A model generated the notes under the pieces. That model had not been told where the DNA came from. It did no database searches and saw nothing but the letters and a program-made list of their open reading frames with translations. From an uncultured Bacteroidales bacterium (lineage in GTDB: Bacteria > Bacteroidota > Bacteroidia > Bacteroidales > Bacteroidaceae), in contig CACZBX010000005.1 in the NCBI GenBank assembly GCA_902779535.1, positions 26,022 through 90,021 of the forward strand: a DNA stretch of 64,000 bases. Reading direction: 5' to 3'. Below are positions 37,502 to 47,208 of the stretch, piece by piece. A program made the translations under genes and the position numbers. Each line of letters starts with the position of its first letter. Position 1 is the first letter of the stretch.

Positions 37502-37502
37502 G

Positions 37503-39527
37503 TCAGTTGTTTACATAAGGTAAATTCGCATATTCTTTACTATAGCGAAGCATCTGTTCGGCATAACCCTCGGAATATGAAATATGTACGTCCGTTATTT
37601 CTCCGTCAGCGTCCATCACAGGTTCATAAACAGGATTGACAAATCCTTTGTACGGAGCCAGATGTAACTGTTCATAACGTTCCAAGACCTCTTTGTGCAA
37701 GACCGGATCGATTTTCACTCCATACGTCTCGACCAAATAACGGGCACCTTCGAGATCTCCTTCACTTTTGATGCGTTGAATCTCTGCCAACAGTTCACCA
37801 AACAATGAACGTAACCGACTAAAATCGTTTATTTTCAGATATGTCTTTCCGTTCATTCGGACAAATTCAATGACCTTCTCCTCTTTTCCGTGTTCAAAGG
37901 CCCAACGTGCAATCAACTGGCGATTCCGCATGTGCGCTTCTTCCACATTATTGCCGAGCGAAATGCGTACCAACTGCGTCATCAGACCGTTCAGGATATA
38001 GGTATAATACTGAGCTTTGTAGGCTTCGCTATCATTTAACAGTTGCAAATCTACTAATTTTTTATCAGCCAAATAGTAAAGTGCAAATAAATCTGCCCTT
38101 GCTTCTTCGATCGTCGAACCATATACCTTCAACGCATCGGGATCCGTCCCAGGTAATAACTGTCCGGAACCGTGTCCCAGACATTCGTGTAAGTCTGTAT
38201 GAAGATCGTCGGTCATATCTCCATATTTTTCAATGAGTTTTAGCACATCGCCGGAATAAACGAACTCCTCATAAAAGCCGTTGCCGTGTGCCACCTTATT
38301 GTATGAATCAATCAGATTGCCGATCGTAACCGATTTCGATCCGTGAACACTCCGAATCCAATTCGAGTTTGGAAGATTAATCCCTATTGCAGAAGACGGA
38401 TATAAGTCACCGCCTAAGATCGCAGCGGTGATTACTTTAGCAGAAACACCTTTCACATGAGCTTTCTTAAAACGGTGATCGACTGGTGAATGCTGTTCAA
38501 ACCAAGCCGCATTCTCGCTTAACACTTCGGTCCGATGCGTTGCAACCACATCCTTAAAGTTGACATAAGCCTCCCAACTCCCTTTAAGCCCTAAAGGATC
38601 GCCATAGCTTTCAATAAAACCATTGGTGAAATCAATGTGAGCATCGAGATCTTTTACCCATAAGATAGAATAATCATCGAAAGTACGGAGATCACCCGTC
38701 TGATAATAGTTGATCAATGTAGCAATCACTTCACGTTGTTCAGCTGTCTCTGCATAAGGTTTTGCTTTTTCCAACCAATAGACGATACGTTCAATGGCCG
38801 TACCGTACAGTCCTTCCACCTTCCAAACCTTTTCCTTTACCACACCATCCTCTTTGACAAGTCGGCTATTCAAACCAACCATCACCGGATGAGCGTCGTC
38901 AGGGTTTTTCATTCGACGATAGAATGATTCTGCCTCTTCCTGGCTCACGCCCGAATAATAATTGCAAGCCGATGATTGAATCACATCCGCACCATCCAAC
39001 TGGTTCACACGCTTTGACATGATATTCGGGTCGAAGATAATGGGAAATACTTCATCACAAAATTCATCCAATGACATACCATCCGCTAAAGGCAACTCGC
39101 TGGCATCGGTTTTCCGTAAGGCATCGCGTAAAAACTCGGGAGAAAAGTCGGGAACAAACTTATCGGTTGCATAATGATGATGAATACCGTTTGAAAACCA
39201 GACACGTTTCAGGTAAATCTCCAACGCGATAAACTCCTTATCACTACGATCTCCATCAAAATGAGTATAAACGGCTTCAAGCATCTTCCGAATCCGCAGA
39301 TTGTACTTTCCATTTTGGTCATACAGGATATCTCGTCCTTCCAGCGCGGCCTTTGATAAGAAATATACTAACTTTTTTTGGTCAAGCGATAAGTCTTCAA
39401 AACCAGGAACCTTGTATCGTATAACCTGAATATCAGCAAACCGGTCGACTGCATACGAGAAAGTCTTCATCTCATCCTGTACATCAGTCGAATTATTTTT
39501 CATCACATTCTGTTCTTTCATCATCAT
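37503..39527 (-). CDS. Dipeptidyl peptidase III (M49)
   Basis: About 674 aa zinc exopeptidase removing dipeptides from short peptides. The zinc motif is HECLGH (in DLHECLGHGSGQLL) and the second zinc ligand with its Arg lies in EEARADLFALYYLADKK, as in other Bacteroidota M49 enzymes, which have the five-residue HExxGH rather than the HExxxGH of eukaryotic forms. No signal peptide, so cytoplasmic. The first in-frame codon (39536) is TTG; one of three consecutive ATGs (39527, 39524, 39521) is more likely. Confidence 0.9.
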   Translation of the reverse strand: MMMKEQNVMKNNSTDVQDEMKTFSYAVDRFADIQVIRYKVPGFEDLSLDQKKLVYFLSKAALEGRDILYDQNGKYNLRIRKMLEAVYTHFDGDRSDKEFIALEIYLKRVWFSNGIHHHYATDKFVPDFSPEFLRDALRKTDASELPLADGMSLDEFCDEVFPIIFDPNIMSKRVNQLDGADVIQSSACNYYSGVSQEEAESFYRRMKNPDDAHPVMVGLNSRLVKEDGVVKEKVWKVEGLYGTAIERIVYWLEKAKPYAETAEQREVIATLINYYQTGDLRTFDDYSILWVKDLDAHIDFTNGFIESYGDPLGLKGSWEAYVNFKDVVATHRTEVLSENAAWFEQHSPVDHRFKKAHVKGVSAKVITAAILGGDLYPSSAIGINLPNSNWIRSVHGSKSVTIGNLIDSYNKVAHGNGFYEEFVYSGDVLKLIEKYGDMTDDLHTDLHECLGHGSGQLLPGTDPDALKVYGSTIEEARADLFALYYLADKKLVDLQLLNDSEAYKAQYYTYILNGLMTQLVRISLGNNVEEAHMRNRQLIARWAFEHGKEEKVIEFVRMNGKTYLKINDFSRLRSLFGELLAEIQRIKSEGDLEGARYLVETYGVKIDPVLHKEVLERYEQLHLAPYKGFVNPVYEPVMDADGEITDVHISYSEGYAEQMLRYSKEYANLPYVNN

Positions 39528-39554
39528 TTCATTCAAATATTCTACTTACAGAAA

Positions 39555-39621
39555 TAAAAAACTATGTCAATTCTAATTAGAACCACACATTCAATAGTTC
39601 CTAATCAGCATTGACATAGTT
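39555..39621 (-). terminator. Terminator downstream of the AraC-type gene
   Basis: 22-23 bp near-perfect inverted repeat (39562-39583 with 39597-39619; CTATGTCAAT at its base) with a 13-nt loop, followed on the minus strand by TTTTTTATTT. It separates the regulator from dipeptidyl peptidase III. Confidence 0.82.
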
Positions 39622-39640
39622 ACAAAAGAGTCAAACCAAC

Positions 39641-40105
39641 TTATTTCTTCTTGAATCTTTTACGATAGCCGTTCGGGGTTTCTCCCATGTTCTTATAAAA
39701 GGCAGCATAAAAAGACTGTCGATTGGCAAAACCTACCATAGCAGCGATATCTTCAATATTCTTATCGGCATAGCGTTTATCAAGTAACATGTGTTGTGCA
39801 TCCTTGATTCGGTATTCATTCAACAGACAGGAGTAATTCTCACCAAAACGAGAGTTAACTACTGCAGATAGATAACGCGTATTTGTCTTCAATTCTTTCG
39901 CCAGATCCTTCGCAGAGAAGTTCGGGTCTCTGTATTTCTTTTGAACAACAATGATATTTAAAATCTTGTCATACAACTCATCTGCCAATTCCGCTCTAAT
40001 CAAAGACCTGTAGGCAGCATTCTTTTCCTTTTTATCCCTCAAATTATATGGCCTCCTTGTCGTTTCTTCAACTTGAGGCTTTACAATCTTTTTTGTTTCG
40101 CTCAT
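39641..40105 (-). CDS. Small AraC-type helix-turn-helix regulator
   Basis: About 154 aa from the ATG at 40105 (MSETKKIV...). The C-terminal 100 residues are an AraC double HTH: FSAKDLAKELKTNTRYLSAVVNSRFGENYSCLLNEYRI and IEDIAAMVGFANRQSFYAAFYKNMGETPNGYRKRF. The N-terminal part is a short charged stretch with no ligand-binding domain. Such stand-alone DNA-binding proteins may answer to a partner or simply to their own level. A longer frame from 40159 would begin within a promoter-like box. Targets unknown. Confidence 0.83.
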   Translation of the reverse strand: MSETKKIVKPQVEETTRRPYNLRDKKEKNAAYRSLIRAELADELYDKILNIIVVQKKYRDPNFSAKDLAKELKTNTRYLSAVVNSRFGENYSCLLNEYRIKDAQHMLLDKRYADKNIEDIAAMVGFANRQSFYAAFYKNMGETPNGYRKRFKKK

Positions 40106-40155
40106 TGAATTTATGCTAATAGTTATTGTATATACATCATTTTTTAAAATATATT

Positions 40156-40163
40156 GCAAATAT
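40156..40163 (-). promoter_or_regulatory. Possible -7 box of the AraC-type gene
   Basis: Minus-strand GATATTTG, one mismatch from TAnnTTTG, 51 bp before the chosen ATG. Confidence 0.3.
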
Positions 40164-40813
40164 CTTTATTTTTTTTATAATTTCCAAATCTTTTAGAAGA
40201 ATAATCTTTAAATTTATTCAAATTAGTTATTGTACCATACACAGCAGTGTTTTTTAAAGAATTATTATTATTACTTTTTACGTAAACAATCAAGGTGTAA
40301 ATGAACAAACATGAGTCGGGAAAGAAATCCCTTAAAATGCTTCTTTCACGTTTCTTCATAAGGATATCATAGAGCACATCACGTAGTCTAAATTGTACTT
40401 GACATAGCATCTGACGACGAAGGTAAATCAATAAATATCAACCATCTGCAATTTCAATAAAACATATTTTTCTGATATCCCTTGAATGAAAAACCAAGAG
40501 GAACAATATTAGTCAAACCATATTGCAGCAGAACTCCTCTGAAGTCGTAACGGCAAGAGCAAAACCCACCAAATTGCACGCAATTTAAGGTACAATTATT
40601 ATGAATACTCTATCTGTTACCGGAATGACTTTTAGGTGAATTAAACTGCCTGCAGAACGATACGAAAACCCTCGTGCTTACGGATGGCGAAACATGCTGT
40701 ATTGTTCAGTTCAAAGAAGTTTCCAAACCCCAAAAAGCAAGACTTCATGTACTAAAATCACGATTCTCATTCATTCCGATACTGATACCAGAAAATAATA
40801 CTCGGACAATTAA
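40164..40813. other. Intergenic region without a supportable gene
   Basis: About 650 bp. Short minus-strand frames occur: a 95-codon frame overlapping the AraC promoter, and a 35-codon frame (40641-40748) ending HEGFRIVLQAV, whose GFRxVL ending recalls the C-terminus of formylglycine-generating-enzyme-like domains. Further downstream on the same strand a frame around 40480-40590 is rich in aromatic residues (FGGFCSCRYDFRG). These may be debris of a decayed gene; none is supportable as an intact one. Confidence 0.5.
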
Positions 40814-40901
40814 GTTTATCACCTGAGTGATAAACCTTTTTCACCCGTGTGATAAACTTTTTTCACCTAGGTGATAAGCCTTTTTCACCCGTGTGATAAA
40901 C
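40814..40901 (-). repeat. Array C: four 22-bp imperfect palindromes, inverted copy
   Basis: Units at 40814-40835, 40836-40857, 40858-40879 and 40880-40901, each 22 bp. Relative to arrays A and B this copy is on the minus strand: read there it begins after TTCTGTAATAATAG and ends with TTAATT, matching the flanks of array B (TTCTGTATTATTTAA ... CTAATT). Two units (second and fourth) are identical. Confidence 0.9.
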
Positions 40902-41041
40902 CTATTATTACAGAATTTCGAACGAACTCCTCACTGATGATTGCACAATCCTTTTTCAATTAGGTAAACCGCCAAGGTGTGACGCTTCGTTTGGCAAGAT
41001 GAAAAAAATGAATTGTCGATGGCGATGAATCGTTTTTTCTA

Positions 41042-41049
41042 TATCTTTG
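41042..41049 (+). promoter_or_regulatory. -7 box of msrA
   Basis: TATCTTTG (TAnnTTTG) 30-37 bp before the likely msrA ATGs, placing the transcript start downstream of the longest frame's first ATG (41013). Confidence 0.5.
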
Positions 41050-41078
41050 TCACTAAACATAAACAACAACCGATGATC

Positions 41079-41585
41079 ATGAAAGAAATTTATGTAGCCG
41101 GGGGATGTTTCTGGGGAACAGAGCATTTCTTTAAACAAATAGACGGTGTAGTGGAAACAGAAGTAGGATTCGCGAATGGAATTACCGAGAATCCTACATA
41201 CAAAGAGGTCTACACGGACACCACTCAGCATGCTGAGACAGTTCATATTGTGTACGATTCGTCAAAAGTTGATTTGGAATTCTTGCTAAACATGTTTTTT
41301 AAAGCCATCGACCCGACAAGTCTGAACAAGCAAGGTGAGGATGTAGGGACACGTTACCGTACCGGCGTCTATTATACTTCGGAAGATGAACTGCCGATCA
41401 TCGAGAAAGTGTTTAAAGAACAGCAGGCACTCTACGAAAAGCCTTTAGCCGTTGAAGTAAAACCGTTGAAGAAATTCTATAAGGCAGAAGAATATCATCA
41501 AGATTATCTTGACAAAAATCCTGATGGTTATTGTCATTTACCCAAAGCATTATTTGAGTTTGCACGGCAGGCAAAGAAGAAATGA
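41079..41585 (+). CDS. msrA: Peptide methionine sulfoxide reductase MsrA
   Basis: 168 aa from ATG 41079 (41073 also possible). Reduces methionine-S-sulfoxide; catalytic Cys in GGCFWGTEHFF at residue 10 or so. GVVETEVGFANG, TQHAETVHIVYD and DPTSLNKQGEDVGTRYRTGVYY are standard. The ATG at 41013 is rejected because a promoter box lies between it and the conserved part. MsrB is not fused. The gene stands alone. Confidence 0.93.
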   Translation: MKEIYVAGGCFWGTEHFFKQIDGVVETEVGFANGITENPTYKEVYTDTTQHAETVHIVYDSSKVDLEFLLNMFFKAIDPTSLNKQGEDVGTRYRTGVYYTSEDELPIIEKVFKEQQALYEKPLAVEVKPLKKFYKAEEYHQDYLDKNPDGYCHLPKALFEFARQAKKK

Positions 41586-41589
41586 ATTT

Positions 41590-43458
41590 TTATGCATATT
41601 CGCTGAGCTCGAGCCACCGCATCGACTTAGCATCTAGTTCATCCAATAATTCGGAATAGCGTTTCGATTTGTCTGTTACCTCCGATACAGAGAGCGTTCC
41701 GCTTGAGAGGTCGCTCTCTAATTGTATCTTTTCTTCTTCAAGTTGAGCAATTTCCTGTTCCAATCGTTCAAACTCCCTACGTTCATTGTAGGTAAGTTTG
41801 GTTTTCTCCGTAGGTTTGGACGTTTGAACAGGTTTTGTCTTAACAGGTTTCTGTTGAGAACGTTCGTGACGCTCCTTCATTTCCTTCCATTCACGGTAAT
41901 CTGAATAGTTTCCGGGGAAGTCGCGTATATCGCCCTGTCCGTTAAACACGAAAATATGGTCGACGACCTTATCCATAAAGTAACGATCATGGCTGATGAC
42001 CATGACGCACCCTTTGAACTTCAGCAAATAGTCCTCAAGAATCTGCAACGTGACAATATCGAGGTCGTTTGTCGGCTCATCCAGGATCAGAAAATTTGGA
42101 TTCGTCATCAAGACCGTACAAAGATAGAGCCTGCGCTTTTCACCTCCGCTCAGCTTATACACGTAACTATGCTGTTTCTCGGGTGAAAAAAGAAAGTATT
42201 GAAGGAATTGCGAGGCTGTAAACTGCCGTCCGTCGCTCAGATGAATCACTTCTGCACGCTCTTGTACGACATCGATAACCTTCATTTGGTCATCGAATTG
42301 GATTCCTTCCTGCGAATAATATCCAAAGCGAACCGTCTCGCCAACGTCAATCGTTCCATTGTCGATAGGCTCAAGTCCCATTATCATCTTGATAAACGTA
42401 GACTTTCCGGTACCATTATTTCCAATGATTCCGAGTTTTTCGTAGCGGGCAAAGGTATAGGAGAAATCAGACAGGATTTTCAGGTCACCAAAACTCTTAT
42501 AGACATGACTGGCCTCGAAGATCTTGTTCCCGATATAACTGGCCTTGACATCAAGTTTTACATGATTGTCGACGACACGTTGTTTCGCCACTTTCTCAAG
42601 TTCGTAAAATGCTTCCTCACGATAACGGGCTTTATGCCCACGTGCCTGAGGCATCCGACGCATCCAGTCTAGCTCCGTACGATAAAGATTGTTTGCCCGT
42701 GCAATTTCCTGGTTCTTTGCTTCGATCCGCTCCTGACGTTTCTCAAGATAATAAGCATAATTACCATGATACAGATAGACTTGTCGGTTGTCAAGCTCCA
42801 TGATATCCGTACATACGCGGTCGAGGAAGTATCGATCGTGCGTCACAAGCAAGAGGCTGAGGGTGCTACGTTGCAAATATTCCTCCAACCACTCGGTCAT
42901 ATCCAAGTCGAGGTGGTTGGTTGGCTCGTCCAGGATAATTAAATCAGGCTCCTTGATGAGCAAGTTTGCCAAAGCCACACGCTTTAGCTGTCCACCGGAC
43001 AGTTCTCCTATCCGCTGGTGATAATCGAAAATCTTTAGTTTACTAAGAATTTGCTTGATCTTACGCTCATAATCCCAAGCATTTGCATGATCCATCCTCG
43101 CATAGAGGTCGTCAAGTCCTGGATTACCTGGCGTTTCAAGACAGATTTCGTAATCTCTGATCAGCTTGGTGATCTCCCCCTCTTCATCCAGACATGCTTC
43201 CAAAACGGTACTTTCGGGAGAATAATGAGGCGTTTGCTCAAGGTATCCTACACGCAGGTTATTGCGAAAGACAATATTCCCCTCATCATAGCCTTCAATG
43301 CCGGCTATGATACTCAGTAAGGTCGACTTACCCATACCATTCTTCGCGATCAGCCCTAATCGTTGCCCCTCATTCAAACCGAATGAGATATGCTCGAAAA
43401 GGACCAAATCGCCGAACGACTTTGTCAAACCTTCAACTTGTAGGTAGGGAACAGCCAT
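41590..43458 (-). CDS. ABC-F family ATPase (Uup-like)
   Basis: 622 aa with two ATPase domains and no membrane part: first Walker A GMGKSTLL, signature LSGGQLKR, Walker B LIILDEPTNHLDLD; second GNNGTGKSTF, LSGGEKRR, FLILDEPTNDLDI. The linker has the ABC-F arm (WMRRMPQARGHKARYREEAF). The C-terminal 90 residues form a charged coiled coil (ERREFERLEQEIAQLEEEKIQLESDL), the DNA-binding tail of Uup. Likely a ribosome-associated or Uup-type protein; resistance types (ARE) differ in the linker. Its stop lies 4 bp beyond the convergent msrA stop. Confidence 0.9.
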   Translation of the reverse strand: MAVPYLQVEGLTKSFGDLVLFEHISFGLNEGQRLGLIAKNGMGKSTLLSIIAGIEGYDEGNIVFRNNLRVGYLEQTPHYSPESTVLEACLDEEGEITKLIRDYEICLETPGNPGLDDLYARMDHANAWDYERKIKQILSKLKIFDYHQRIGELSGGQLKRVALANLLIKEPDLIILDEPTNHLDLDMTEWLEEYLQRSTLSLLLVTHDRYFLDRVCTDIMELDNRQVYLYHGNYAYYLEKRQERIEAKNQEIARANNLYRTELDWMRRMPQARGHKARYREEAFYELEKVAKQRVVDNHVKLDVKASYIGNKIFEASHVYKSFGDLKILSDFSYTFARYEKLGIIGNNGTGKSTFIKMIMGLEPIDNGTIDVGETVRFGYYSQEGIQFDDQMKVIDVVQERAEVIHLSDGRQFTASQFLQYFLFSPEKQHSYVYKLSGGEKRRLYLCTVLMTNPNFLILDEPTNDLDIVTLQILEDYLLKFKGCVMVISHDRYFMDKVVDHIFVFNGQGDIRDFPGNYSDYREWKEMKERHERSQQKPVKTKPVQTSKPTEKTKLTYNERREFERLEQEIAQLEEEKIQLESDLSSGTLSVSEVTDKSKRYSELLDELDAKSMRWLELSEYA

Positions 43459-43473
43459 TTCCTGTGATTATCC

Positions 43474-44301
43474 TTACGATTTCAAGAATTCTTCCACCTG
43501 TTGATGAATCCGATTGTACTCGGCTGTCAAGTCACATGTTCCGGAATTCTTTACCTTATTAATAATAAGAGAAAGCGGGTCGATGGTAATCGATGAGTTT
43601 TCAAAGCACAAGACGGGACATTCTCTGTCGACCTCAATGAGCGTATTCCAGTCCATGCCGTCCATTTCGTTAACGAGAATTGCGCCAAAGGCCAGCGCGA
43701 TCTGTTCTTTTATCTCCGCCTTTTGGAATTTTGGATTCGTACTATCCAGCAGATGCTGTAATTTCACGAGGTCTTTCTCCGAACCGGTAAAGTCTTTTGA
43801 AAGCTCTTTCTTGACCATCTTTTCGACGGCCTCAAAAGCAGCATTGATTTCACCGACTTCAAGTATCCGGATAGGAATAATTTCATGCGCAAAGAAGTGC
43901 TTCGTTTTAGGAACAAAAATAGATTGAATAATCTTTTCTGCGATACTCTTCTCACCATTCTTGTGTGTCGTGAACGAACATTCTATGCAAATCTTCCCAT
44001 AGTCGAGCATCCAGAAATAAGAAGTATACCATGCAGCACCTTCTTGGAACGTTTCGAAACTATAAACACAACCCGTCTTACCAATACGCGAGACGACAGC
44101 CGTGGGATTCTCCTTCAACTCCGCATTCAAACACGCTTTCCCATACTCCATATTCCTACCTAAGGTAGCGGAGATGCGAAAGTTTCCATTCCACAAATTA
44201 GGATTATAGAAGAGGAAAGTGTCCTCACTATTTTCAAATTCGTTCCAATCCGATGGATATTCCAATGAGAACCATCCACCAGGCGAGATAAACTTTTTCA
44301 T
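43474..44301 (-). CDS. DUF3805/DUF3806 protein
   Basis: 275 aa, no signal peptide. The N-terminal half begins ISPGGWFSLEYPSDWNEFENSEDTFLFYNP, a PsbP/Mog1-like beta-sandwich start annotated as DUF3805; the C-terminal half (from about 150) resembles DUF3806 (AFGAILVNEMDGMDWNTLIEVD). Both families are of unknown function. It lies 15 bp upstream of the ABC-F gene and 9 bp after RidA, all on the minus strand, so probably one operon. Confidence 0.75.
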   Translation of the reverse strand: MKKFISPGGWFSLEYPSDWNEFENSEDTFLFYNPNLWNGNFRISATLGRNMEYGKACLNAELKENPTAVVSRIGKTGCVYSFETFQEGAAWYTSYFWMLDYGKICIECSFTTHKNGEKSIAEKIIQSIFVPKTKHFFAHEIIPIRILEVGEINAAFEAVEKMVKKELSKDFTGSEKDLVKLQHLLDSTNPKFQKAEIKEQIALAFGAILVNEMDGMDWNTLIEVDRECPVLCFENSSITIDPLSLIINKVKNSGTCDLTAEYNRIHQQVEEFLKS

Positions 44302-44310
44302 CTTTTAGGC

Positions 44311-44691
44311 TTAAAAACGTGAAGCAATACATTCAATCTCAACCAAAGCACCTTTTGGCAATCCTTTAGCAGCAAATGCGGAACGAGCCGGAAAATCTCC
44401 CTTGAAATAAGAAGCGTATACCTCGTTCATCTCGGCAAACAAAGACATATCAGCCAAGAATACGGTTGTCTTAACGATATGATCCGTCGTGAGTCCAGCT
44501 GCCGACAACACACATTTGATATTTTCAAAAACTTGCTTCGTCTGTTCCTTGATACCGCCTTCAACAAGATTACCGGTTTTCGGATCTGCCGGCGTTTGTC
44601 CAGATAAAAATAACAAGTTATTCACTTCAATGGCCTGGCTGTAAGGGCCAATAGCAGCCGGAGCCTGCTCACTAAATATTACCTTTTTCAT
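44311..44691 (-). CDS. ridA: RidA-family enamine/imine deaminase
   Basis: 126 aa from the ATG at 44691. It hydrolyses reactive 2-aminoacrylate and related enamines made by PLP enzymes. Family features are AAIGPYSQAIEVNNLLFLSGQTP, the conserved Arg in FPARSAFAAKGLPKGALVEIECIA, and the C-terminal Glu. An upstream in-frame TTG (44709) adds six unlikely residues. Confidence 0.92.
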   Translation of the reverse strand: MKKVIFSEQAPAAIGPYSQAIEVNNLLFLSGQTPADPKTGNLVEGGIKEQTKQVFENIKCVLSAAGLTTDHIVKTTVFLADMSLFAEMNEVYASYFKGDFPARSAFAAKGLPKGALVEIECIASRF

Positions 44692-44816
44692 AAATACATG
44701 ATTAATCAAGTCGCTAAATTAACCATTTCCGATGAATTAACCTTGATAAACTCCACTTTTAACTCAAGCAAATAAAAAAAACAAAGTTTTTATGCAGTTT
44801 ATTCAATTTATTCCTA

Positions 44817-44824
44817 TATATTTG
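44817..44824 (+). promoter_or_regulatory. -7 box of rho
   Basis: TATATTTG (TAnnTTTG). It lies about 125 bp before the rho ATG, so the 5' untranslated region would be near 120 nt, long for this window. Rho autoregulates in other bacteria, and the long leader would allow this. Confidence 0.5.
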
Positions 44825-44949
44825 CAATCGAAAACTAAGAAGACTAGAGAATCAATTATCTTTTAGTATTCACTCAGAATTCATATTTATATATCATATT
44901 ATTTCTTCTCAACATGAGGTTGATTGGAGATAAACTATAAATCATTTTT

Positions 44950-46827
44950 ATGTATTATAACATCATTCAATTAAATGACAAAGATTTGTCTGAATTGCAA
45001 TCTATTGCCAAAGAATTGGGAATAAAGGATGCTGAATCCATCAACCAGAAAGATTTGGTTTATCGCATCCTTGACGAACAAGCCATAGCAAACGCATCGA
45101 AACGTGCAGCGAAAGAAACACCGCGTAAGCGTACCCGAATTGCCGTCAAAAAAGAACCCGACAAAGTTTATACGGCTACGAAAGACAAAGCTAAGAAGAT
45201 TGAAACAGAAACTTTGAAACTTGCTACGCCTACTCCTCTGTTTGCAGAAAAAGAAATGGACGAACCAGTGGACGAACCGGTAAAAGAAGTTGCTGAACAA
45301 CCTAAACAAAAGGCTAAAAAGACTACAGCAAAGAAGACCAAAAAGGCTGAACCCGCTAAGGTTGAAACAAAAGAAGAGGTTGAACCGATCAAGGAAACTC
45401 CGGCAAGTACAGCAGCAAAAGAAGCGATTCTTCCTGAATTGGATTTTGCAAACGATGATGATCAGTTTATTCCAATTGAAGACTTACCTTCCGACCCCAT
45501 TGAATTGCCGACCGAGTTAATTGGAAAGTTCGAAGCAACAAAAGTGGAAGTACCTCTTCCTCCTGCAAAACCGGAAAAACAACCAAAAAACAAGAAATAT
45601 TCGGTAAAGAACAATCCGACACTGGTTCAAGAACCAGCCCCATCCTATAATCCTGCTCCACAACCGAAACAGGTAAATGAGCCAAAGCCTGTCGAAAAGC
45701 CTTACGAATTCAACGATATCCTGACTGGTATCGGCGTCCTTGAGATTATCCCCGACGGATACGGCTTCCTTCGTTCATCCGATTATAACTATCTTTCATC
45801 TCCCGACGATATTTATGTATCACAATCACAGATCAAACTCTTTGGACTAAAGACAGGTGATGTGGTTGAAGGTCCGATTCGTCCTCCAAAAGAAGGTGAA
45901 AAATACTTCCCGCTGGTCAAGGTAAATAAGATTAACGGACTGAACCCGGCACTTGTTAGGGATAGAGTTGCCTTTGAACACTTAACACCGCTCTTCCCGG
46001 ATGAGAAATTCAAGTTGTGCAAGGGATATGATGATGACCTGTCAGTGAGAGTTGTCGATATGATTTCACCTATAGGAAAAGGCCAACGTGCTTTGATCGT
46101 AGCTCAGCCAAAGACTGGTAAAACAATCTTGCTGAAAAATATTGCTAATGCTATCGCAGCCAATCACCCGGAAGTTTACACGATCATGTTGCTGATTGAC
46201 GAACGACCGGAAGAGGTTACCGATATGGCAAGAAGCGTTAAAGCCGAAGTCATTGCATCTACCTTTGACGAGCCTGCCGATCATCACGTGAAAGTGGCAA
46301 GCATTGTTTTGGAAAAAGCAAAACGAATGGTAGAATGTGGACACGATGTGGTGATCTTCTTGGACTCAATTACTCGCCTGGCTCGTGCATATAACAATGT
46401 TTCGCCAGCATCCGGCAAAGTATTATCGGGAGGTGTCGATGCCAATGCATTGCATAAGCCAAAAAGATTCTTTGGTGCTGCCAGAAACATTGAAAACGGA
46501 GGCTCACTGACGATTATTTCTACCGCCCTGATTGATACAGGCTCGAAGATGGATGAAGTCATCTTCGAAGAGTTCAAGGGAACGGGTAACATGGAACTCC
46601 AACTCGATCGGAACCTCAGCAATAAACGTATATTCCCTGCAGTAAACTTGGTTGCATCAAGTACACGACGCGATGACTTGCTGTTGGATAAGAATACGTT
46701 GGATAAGATGTGGATCTTGCGTAAGTACTTATCCGATATGAACCCGGTAGAAGCCATGACATTCCTAAAAGAACGGCTTGAACCGACAAAGGATAATGAA
46801 GAATTCCTTATGAGCATGAATTCATAA
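44950..46827 (+). CDS. rho: Transcription termination factor Rho with long charged insertion
   Basis: 625 aa against about 420 in E. coli. Residues 1-45 form the N-terminal helical domain ([20 protein letters not shown]). Residues about 50-250 are a Lys/Glu/Pro/Ala-rich, low-complexity insertion. The RNA-binding cold-shock-like domain follows ([30 protein letters not shown]), then the ATPase with Walker A AQPKTGKT, Walker [12 protein letters not shown] and the Q/R-loops. Insertions of this kind are known in Bacteroidota, and in B. thetaiotaomicron the disordered region has been reported to drive condensates. Monocistronic with its own terminator. Confidence 0.95.
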   Translation: MYYNIIQLNDKDLSELQSIAKELGIKDAESINQKDLVYRILDEQAIANASKRAAKETPRKRTRIAVKKEPDKVYTATKDKAKKIETETLKLATPTPLFAEKEMDEPVDEPVKEVAEQPKQKAKKTTAKKTKKAEPAKVETKEEVEPIKETPASTAAKEAILPELDFANDDDQFIPIEDLPSDPIELPTELIGKFEATKVEVPLPPAKPEKQPKNKKYSVKNNPTLVQEPAPSYNPAPQPKQVNEPKPVEKPYEFNDILTGIGVLEIIPDGYGFLRSSDYNYLSSPDDIYVSQSQIKLFGLKTGDVVEGPIRPPKEGEKYFPLVKVNKINGLNPALVRDRVAFEHLTPLFPDEKFKLCKGYDDDLSVRVVDMISPIGKGQRALIVAQPKTGKTILLKNIANAIAANHPEVYTIMLLIDERPEEVTDMARSVKAEVIASTFDEPADHHVKVASIVLEKAKRMVECGHDVVIFLDSITRLARAYNNVSPASGKVLSGGVDANALHKPKRFFGAARNIENGGSLTIISTALIDTGSKMDEVIFEEFKGTGNMELQLDRNLSNKRIFPAVNLVASSTRRDDLLLDKNTLDKMWILRKYLSDMNPVEAMTFLKERLEPTKDNEEFLMSMNS

Positions 46828-46847
46828 GAAACAAATATCATACAAAG

Positions 46848-46875
46848 AAAAGGGCCACGTTTGTGGTCCTTTTTT
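46848..46875 (+). terminator. Terminator of rho
   Basis: AAAAGG-G-CCAC / GTGG-T-CCTTTT stem, GTTT loop, then a T-run, 20 bp after the stop. Confidence 0.85.
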
Positions 46876-47208
46876 AATATACAATAACAATAAAAGAAAA
46901 AGATCAAGTTAAATTCAAAAAAAACAGAAAATAATTTAATTTATTTTTATTTATTATTAATTAAGTTAAGAGGATACCATGCTTTAAATCTTAAATAGAA
47001 AAAGAAATCTAAAAATATTCCTAAAAATACAACGCTTCCAAACTCTTAAACCACTAATATTAACTACTATAAACCACATTAACGTAAGACAACTACTAAA
47101 AAAGATTTCATAATTTAAATTAAAATTAAAACTTCATTCCTCAAAAACACATTTTTTAAACTATTACATAATTTCATTATCTAATACAAAATTATTAAAT
47201 ACAATTAG
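46876..47208. other. AT-rich intergenic region
   Basis: About 330 bp, strongly A/T-rich, with no open frame of note and no TAnnTTTG box on the plus strand close to the next ATG. I see no structured RNA in it. The promoter of the kinase-like gene is therefore not identified. Confidence 0.6.

Noticed and set aside
40144-40431. 95-codon minus-strand frame upstream of the AraC-type gene
   Set aside because: It overlaps the AraC promoter region, is of low complexity at its end, and shows no recognisable family or ribosome-binding context.
41013-41078. Upstream ATG start for msrA
   Set aside because: A TAnnTTTG box lies between this ATG and the conserved MsrA sequence.
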